NCBI GenBank assembly: GCA_016303195.1
Contig: JAEDMD010000011.1
Location: 1-18,721 of the forward strand
Origin: Oscillospiraceae bacterium
GTDB lineage: Bacteria; Bacillota; Clostridia; Oscillospirales; Ruminococcaceae
Direction: 5' to 3'
Length of the DNA stretch: 18,721 bases
The notes under the pieces were generated by a model. That model was not told the origin of the DNA, searched no databases, and was given only the letters and a program-made list of their open reading frames with translations. Positions within the stretch are counted from its first letter, which is position 1. Each line of letters starts with the position of its first letter. A program made the position numbers and the translations under genes. Below, one piece after another: positions 13,697 through 18,721 of the stretch.

Positions 13697-16600
13697 TTAC
13701 TGAATAAGGCCGATTTCCGACACAGAATACAGCTTTTTAAGCTCACCGGCAGAAACAGCCGAAGTTTTCAGAGACAGCCTGTTTTTAGGAAGAACTGTCT
13801 TTCTTGCGTCTGTCAGATAGAAGCATACAGCGGTATTTCCCTTGTTTTCACTGCAAATTCTCAACAGTTCAGGCGGTATCACAGCTTTGTCGGAAGTTGT
13901 TTTTATGCACAGCTTCATATTTTCGGTCATACGCTCGAATTCAAATTCAGAAACGATCGAACCGCATATTATCGTCACACGGTCATCCTTGACAGAAACC
14001 CTGCCGCTGATTAGAAGTACGCTTCCTTCAAGCAATTTTGCATTGCTGACAGCATACAGGTCAGGAAAAACGACTGCTTCAAGCGTTCCGCTGTTGTCGG
14101 AAAGGTCAAGAAAACACATTTTGTCGCCTTTTTTGGTAACGTGCATTTTCTTACCATCAAGAATGCATATCAGCTTTACACTTTCGCCGTCTTTTAAGGA
14201 AGTATCGGTATTTATCGAACCTGCGGAACGTGTATGCATAAGTTCGCCCAGCCATTGGCAGGCATTCAGCGGACTGCCGCTCAGATACATTCCGGTAGCC
14301 TCTTTTTCCAGAAGATACAGTCTTTTCTCGTCAAATTCCGGTTTGAACGGGATACGCACTCCCATTTCATGGGCATCCTCAGTGTCAAGAAATCCCAGTT
14401 GTCCGTCAATGACTCCCCTTTTGTCGGAACTTGCATTTTCCAGAAGCGATTCGTAGTTTTCAAGCATCTGACGGCGGTTCAGTCCAAGACCGTCGAACGC
14501 TCCTGCCTTTATCATATTTTCGAGGGCTTTCTTGTTCAGTTCCCTGCCCTCAACACGCTCGCAGAAATCCTGCAAACTCTTGAAATCGCCGTTTTTCTGA
14601 CGTTCAAGAATAAGTCTGTCAGCCAGTCCGCTTCCTGCGTTTTTAATGGCAAGAAGTCCGAAATACATCTTATCCCCGACAAATGTAAAGCCTTTTCCGC
14701 TCCTGTTTATATCGGGCGGATCGACTGCTATCCCGTGTTCCCGGCATGACGAGATATATTCAGCCAGCTTGTCACTGCTTGCCATTACCGTTGACATAAG
14801 CGCCGCCATGTAAATGCCACGATAGTGATACTTCAGATAAGCTGTCTGATAAGCAAGGTAAGCATATGCCGCCGCATGGGATTTATTGAATGCATATGAA
14901 GCAAAGCTGACCATTTCATCAAATATCTCATTGGCAGTCTGTTCGGGTATCCCGTTTCTAACAGAGCCGCTGACAAAGCTCTCACGCTCTTTCAGCATGA
15001 CATCGTGCTTTTTCTTCGCCATCGCACGGCGGACGATATCAGCGTGGCCATAGGAATAACCTGCCAGTTTGCGGCAGATCTCCATTACCTGCTCCTGATA
15101 GACCATACAGCCGTAGGTATCAGCGAGTATGCTTTCCAGCATCGGATGCTTGTACACTATCTTTTCGGGATGCTTTTTGTTCTCGATATAGACAGGTATC
15201 GACTTCATCGGGCCTGGGCGGTAAAGGGAAAGAATAACGATAAGATCCTCCAGACGTTCGGGGCAAAGCTCCATCAGCCTTGCGGTCATACCTGCACTTT
15301 CAAACTGGAAAACACCGCAGGTATCGCCGTCCGACAACATTCTGTAAACATTCTGATCGCTGAAATCTATATTGTCGATATCAAAGTCAGGCTCGCACTT
15401 GTGTATCTCTCTCACCGCATCCCTTATAATAGTTAGGTTGCGGAGTCCGAGAAAGTCCATTTTCAGCAGTCCCAGCGATTCCAGAACCGTCATTGTATAC
15501 TGGGTCACGATTGTATCATCGTTTTTTTGCAGCGGAACAAGATCACTCAGCGGAACTGCCGAAATTACAACACCTGCCGCATGAGTTGAGGCATGGCGGG
15601 GCATTCCTTCCAGCTTTCGTGCCGTATCTATGAGTTTTTTTACGCTTCGGTCACTGCGGTAAAGCTGTGCCAGCTCCTCAGATTCTTTCAGTGCCGTGTT
15701 AAGATCATTTTTAATGTCTATCTGCTTTGCAACTTTATCGCACAGATTGTACGGCAAGCTCATAACTCTGCCAACGTCCCTGACTGCCGCTCTTGCTTTC
15801 AGCGTATCGAATGCGATTATCTCCGAAACGCAGTCCTTGCCGTATCTTCGTACAACGTAATCCTTTACGCTCTGCCGTCCCTCAATACAGAAATCTATGT
15901 CGAAATCAGGCATACTAACTCGTTCGGGATTCAGAAAACGCTCGAAAAGCAGATTGAACTTCATGGGGTCAATTCCCGTTATGCCGATACAGTAAGCACA
16001 AAGACTTCCCGCTCCCGAACCTCGTCCCGGTCCGACAGGTACATCATGGCTTCGTGCATAGCGGATGAAATCCCAGACGATGAGAAAATAATCGGTATAT
16101 CCCATCTGAGTGATGACGGAAAGCTCGTATTCCAGTCTGTCGGTCACGCTCTTATCGGGGACAGTTCCGTATTTCTCTATCATTCCCTTTCGGCAGAGAC
16201 TTCGGAAGTATTCCTCGTTGTCGGAAACTCCCTCCACGGTGAATTTCGGCAGTTTGATATTGCCGAACTCAAATTCCACATTGCATCTTTCGGCTATTCT
16301 GACGGTATTCGTTACTGCTTCCTCATGTCCGTGGAACAGTTCCGCCATTTCGTCTGCTGATTTCACATAGAATTCGTCCGTCTCAAAACTCATGCCTGTC
16401 GGGTCACCGAGTATCTTTCCAGTCTGTATGCACATCAGAACATTCTGCATCTCGGCATCTTCTTTATTTATATAATGACAGTCATTAGTCGCCGCAAGCG
16501 GTATCCCTGTCTCAGCGGAAAGCCTGTAAAGATTCGGGAGTATCTTCAGTTCATCCTTTATACCGTGATTCTGCACTTCGATAAAGTAATTGCCCTCACC

Positions 16601-17104
16601 GAATATATGAAGATATTCCAGTGCTTTTTCCTTAGCGGCTTCATAGGTGTCATTTAACAATATTCGTGGTATCTCTCCTGCAAGACAGGCTGAAAGACAT
16701 ATCAGTCCGCTGTGGTACTTTTTCAGCAGTTCAACATCTACTCTCGGACGGTTGTAAAATCCTTCAATACTTGACAGTGATACCAGCTTTACAAGATTAC
16801 GGTAGCCCTCGTTGTTCTCGCAGAGAAGTATCAGGTGATAGGGCGAACTGTCAAGAATATGCTCCCTGTCATGTCTTGTACGCCTTGCCACATAGACCTC
16901 GCATCCGATTATTGGCTTTATCCCTGCTTTTTTAGCTTCGTTCCAGAACTCCACCGCACCGTACATATTTCCGTGGTCGGTTATGGCAACAGCAGTCTGT
17001 CCGAGTTTCCTGATACGCTCCATCAGCGGTTTTATCCTGCAAGCACCGTCAAGAAGGCTGTATTCGGTATGCAGATGGAGATTTACAAAGTCACTGCTGT
17101 TCAT
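13697..17104 (-). CDS. dnaE: DNA polymerase III alpha subunit
   Basis: A 1135-residue C-family polymerase of normal DnaE length. The PHP domain (1 to about 210) keeps all nine expected metal-site residues: H10, H12, D19, H44, E69, H90, C140, D208 and H210. The palm has GPGRGSGAGS (358-367), catalytic D402 and D404 in MPDFDIDF (398-405), and D550 in KMDFLGLR. Fingers include YQEQVMEI and NKSHAAAYAYLAYQTAYLK, followed by the helix-hairpin-helix region, and an OB-type fold lies near the C-terminus (about 950-1040). In Bacillota with PolC, DnaE extends primers. Whether PolC exists here cannot be seen. The ATG overlaps the end of whiA by 14 bases, so translation is probably coupled. No clear terminator follows, so transcripts may read into pfkA. 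Confidence 0.96.
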   Translation of the reverse strand: MNSSDFVNLHLHTEYSLLDGACRIKPLMERIRKLGQTAVAITDHGNMYGAVEFWNEAKKAGIKPIIGCEVYVARRTRHDREHILDSSPYHLILLCENNEGYRNLVKLVSLSSIEGFYNRPRVDVELLKKYHSGLICLSACLAGEIPRILLNDTYEAAKEKALEYLHIFGEGNYFIEVQNHGIKDELKILPNLYRLSAETGIPLAATNDCHYINKEDAEMQNVLMCIQTGKILGDPTGMSFETDEFYVKSADEMAELFHGHEEAVTNTVRIAERCNVEFEFGNIKLPKFTVEGVSDNEEYFRSLCRKGMIEKYGTVPDKSVTDRLEYELSVITQMGYTDYFLIVWDFIRYARSHDVPVGPGRGSGAGSLCAYCIGITGIDPMKFNLLFERFLNPERVSMPDFDIDFCIEGRQSVKDYVVRRYGKDCVSEIIAFDTLKARAAVRDVGRVMSLPYNLCDKVAKQIDIKNDLNTALKESEELAQLYRSDRSVKKLIDTARKLEGMPRHASTHAAGVVISAVPLSDLVPLQKNDDTIVTQYTMTVLESLGLLKMDFLGLRNLTIIRDAVREIHKCEPDFDIDNIDFSDQNVYRMLSDGDTCGVFQFESAGMTARLMELCPERLEDLIVILSLYRPGPMKSIPVYIENKKHPEKIVYKHPMLESILADTYGCMVYQEQVMEICRKLAGYSYGHADIVRRAMAKKKHDVMLKERESFVSGSVRNGIPEQTANEIFDEMVSFASYAFNKSHAAAYAYLAYQTAYLKYHYRGIYMAALMSTVMASSDKLAEYISSCREHGIAVDPPDINRSGKGFTFVGDKMYFGLLAIKNAGSGLADRLILERQKNGDFKSLQDFCERVEGRELNKKALENMIKAGAFDGLGLNRRQMLENYESLLENASSDKRGVIDGQLGFLDTEDAHEMGVRIPFKPEFDEKRLYLLEKEATGMYLSGSPLNACQWLGELMHTRSAGSINTDTSLKDGESVKLICILDGKKMHVTKKGDKMCFLDLSDNSGTLEAVVFPDLYAVSNAKLLEGSVLLISGRVSVKDDRVTIICGSIVSEFEFERMTENMKLCIKTTSDKAVIPPELLRICSENKGNTAVCFYLTDARKTVLPKNRLSLKTSAVSAGELKKLYSVSEIGLIQ

Positions 17105-18011
17105 TATGCATTACCTCACTGCGAAGTTCATCAGCTATTTTTGCCAGTTTCTTGAAACGGTGATTAACTCCCGAACGGCTGATCGGTACAGACAGGCTGT
17201 CCCCTATCTCCTGCAAACTCATATCCACATTTTCAAGCCGCATCTCAGCCAGTTCTTTCAGTTCGTCAGTCAGCCAGTCAAGACCTTTCACCTTGCTGAT
17301 GTAGTTGATATCATCTATCTGCTTCATAGCCGCACTTACCACCTTGTCGATATTGGCGGCATCGCAGTTGGCGATACGGTTGGCTTTGTTGCGGACATCC
17401 TTGTATATCTTCACATTCATAAGTTCCAGCGTACACTGCTGAGCGCCTATGAATGTGAGCGTATCCTCAATGGATTCGCTTCCCTTGATATAGACCACAT
17501 ACTGTCCCCGTCTCGTCATCGTTCCTGTTGTCACCCCGATATCACCGAGAAGTGTCGCAAGCTGTAAAGCAAGTCCTTCTTCGGGGACGGTGAATTCCAT
17601 GTGGTATTCCTTTGACGGGTCATTTACACTTCCGCAGGCAAGAAACACGCCTGCTGTAAAAACTCCGAGACTACTGGTGGCAATAATCTCGGAATTTATT
17701 TCTCTCCTGCTGTCTGAGAGTCTGTATTTGCTGAATATGCTTTCTGTCAGCGTTTTATCTGTTATCTCATGAATGTAGAGTATCGCTCCGCTTTTTCGGA
17801 TATGTTCACGGCAGGATACCTCCTGTCTGAAAACGGCTTTGAAAAGCGCCCTGAACTGCTCTGCGGCAACGGGACTTTCTGTCTGAAAACATATCATTTC
17901 CCGTGAGAGCGTTTTTCCGAAAAGAAGCATACCGTAAAGACAGGCAAATCTTTTGTCCTTGTCGCTGATGGACTCGCATATTTCCTGTCTCACATCGTTT
18001 GAGAATGACAT
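17091..18011 (-). CDS. whiA: DNA-binding regulator WhiA
   Basis: A 306-residue member of the WhiA family: an N-terminal LAGLIDADG-like domain without nuclease activity, joined to a C-terminal helix-turn-helix. MSFSNDVRQEI at the start and residues 264-289 (SLQEIGDSLSVPISRSGVNHRF) are the clear signatures. In Actinobacteria WhiA controls sporulation division genes; in Bacillus it affects chromosome segregation and division. The ATG at 18011 is preferred because GGAG lies 8 bases upstream; a GTG three codons earlier overlaps that site. It follows rapZ, as usual, and overlaps dnaE by 14 bases. Confidence 0.94.
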   Translation of the reverse strand: MSFSNDVRQEICESISDKDKRFACLYGMLLFGKTLSREMICFQTESPVAAEQFRALFKAVFRQEVSCREHIRKSGAILYIHEITDKTLTESIFSKYRLSDSRREINSEIIATSSLGVFTAGVFLACGSVNDPSKEYHMEFTVPEEGLALQLATLLGDIGVTTGTMTRRGQYVVYIKGSESIEDTLTFIGAQQCTLELMNVKIYKDVRNKANRIANCDAANIDKVVSAAMKQIDDINYISKVKGLDWLTDELKELAEMRLENVDMSLQEIGDSLSVPISRSGVNHRFKKLAKIADELRSEVMHNEQQ

Positions 18012-18022
18012 TGGCTTCACTC

Positions 18023-18100
18023 CTATTTTAAGAACTTGTTATCCTGCTTCACATCAAAGGGAATACGCACTGCCTCCCCTGCATGAAAGCCGTCACACAA
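18023..18100 (-). CDS. Possible 25-codon frame between rapZ and whiA
   Basis: A TTG-started frame, +1 relative to rapZ, reads MCDGFHAGEAVRIPFDVKQD followed by NKFLK. AAAGGA lies 8 bases before the TTG, the first 8 bases overlap the rapZ end, and the TAG stop overlaps the whiA ribosome binding site. First codon positions are rich in G, as in real genes. It may be a tiny gene, a remnant of a lost gene, or chance. No family is recognised. Confidence 0.25.
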   Translation of the reverse strand: MCDGFHAGEAVRIPFDVKQDNKFLK

Positions 18101-18721
18101 ATTTCTTGTCCTTTGTGATATCACGATGGTATTTCTGAACCTTGTAGCCTGCTTCGAGCAGATGTTTCGTCATCAGCTCGGCAAAAGTGATCGAACGGTG
18201 CTTTCCGCCCGTACATCCGAATGCAATGACAAGCTGGCTCTTTCCCTCATGGATATACATAGGAATGAGGAAATCAATAAGGTCACACAGCTTTTCAAAC
18301 AGCTTCTGCGATGATTCAAAGCTCATTACATAGTCACGTACACAGTTATCCATACCTGTATGACTTTTCAGTTCCTCAATATAAAACGGATTAGGCAGAC
18401 ATCTTACATCGAAAACAAGGTCTGATTCAGTGGATACACCGTATTTGAAACCAAATGACATCACCTTTATCATCAGTGAATCAGAATCCTTTTCAAGGAA
18501 CAGGCTTTTTACCTGCTCTTTCAGCTGAGTTGAGCTGAGATTGGAGGTCTCGATGTAATAATCGGCTATCTCTCTGAGCTGAGAAAGCTGCTGCCATTCG
18601 TATTTGATAGCTTCGTGCATATTTCCGTTGAATTTCTCATCAAGAGGATGCTTGCGGCGTGTTTCCTTATAGCGCTTTATCAGCACCTCACTGAGGTATT
18701 CGCGGGCCGTCATCCCGCTGA
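18093..18721 (-). CDS. rapZ: RNase adapter / nucleotide-binding protein RapZ (partial, C-terminal part)
   Basis: The frame stays open to the window edge, so the N-terminal P-loop domain is outside; about 209 residues are visible. EVLIKRYKETRRKHPL near the visible start is the RapZ segment that follows the kinase-like fold. FDVRCLPNPFY and FGCTGGKHRSITFAE belong to the C-terminal domain. RapZ (YvcJ in Bacillus) binds nucleotides; in enterobacteria it controls GlmS through an adapter role for RNase E, and its role in Bacillota is less defined. The gap to whiA is 81 bases. yvcK/glmR, which commonly lies between rapZ and whiA in Bacillota, is not there. The ATG at 18713 is internal, not the start. 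Confidence 0.93.
   Translation of the reverse strand, partial: SGMTAREYLSEVLIKRYKETRRKHPLDEKFNGNMHEAIKYEWQQLSQLREIADYYIETSNLSSTQLKEQVKSLFLEKDSDSLMIKVMSFGFKYGVSTESDLVFDVRCLPNPFYIEELKSHTGMDNCVRDYVMSFESSQKLFEKLCDLIDFLIPMYIHEGKSQLVIAFGCTGGKHRSITFAELMTKHLLEAGYKVQKYHRDITKDKKFV

Noticed and set aside
18681..18713. ATG 18713 as start of a full 206-residue gene
   Set aside because: The frame continues to the window edge and the visible part lacks the RapZ P-loop domain, so the gene is cut by the window.

Overview
The window looks like chromosome of a Gram-positive, Bacillota-type bacterium, most probably a Clostridia member of the Oscillospiraceae/Ruminococcus kind. The reasons are the rapZ-whiA-dnaE-pfkA gene order, the DUF951-prfA-tsaC cluster, AGGAGG-type ribosome binding sites, sigma-A type TTGACA/TATAAT promoters, and moderate GC with AT-rich spacers. 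The genus is an inference. No tRNA, rRNA, CRISPR array, transposase or integrase was seen, and no gene-free stretch exceeds about 300 bases.

Left part (1-5334, + strand): after the terminator of an off-window gene, a near-perfect sigma-A promoter drives a three-gene cassette. It encodes a TerB-N/TerB-C protein, a BrxD-like P-loop ATPase (DUF2791 type) and an Lhr-like superfamily II helicase. This gene set and order match the anti-phage defence system Shango (sngA-sngB-sngC). A structured spacer with a long stem-loop separates sngB from sngC, and an AT-rich hairpin follows sngC. This is the accessory and most interesting part of the window.

Middle part (5354-11100): a lone LysR-type regulator with its own promoter ends in a symmetrical, probably bidirectional terminator. 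It converges on a minus-strand operon DUF951-prfA-tsaC-coaE-M18 aminopeptidase (promoter near 11089-11117). This operon combines translation termination (RF1), tRNA t6A synthesis (TsaC/Sua5), CoA synthesis and peptide turnover.

Right part (11213-18721): on the + strand lie an unrecognised 111-aa protein and a three-repeat S1-domain RNA-binding protein. They converge on the minus-strand set rapZ (partial, runs off the window) - whiA - dnaE - pfkA. whiA and dnaE overlap by 14 bases. pfkA has its own consensus promoter. The usual yvcK/glmR gene is not between rapZ and whiA; that gap holds a 25-codon coding-like frame instead.
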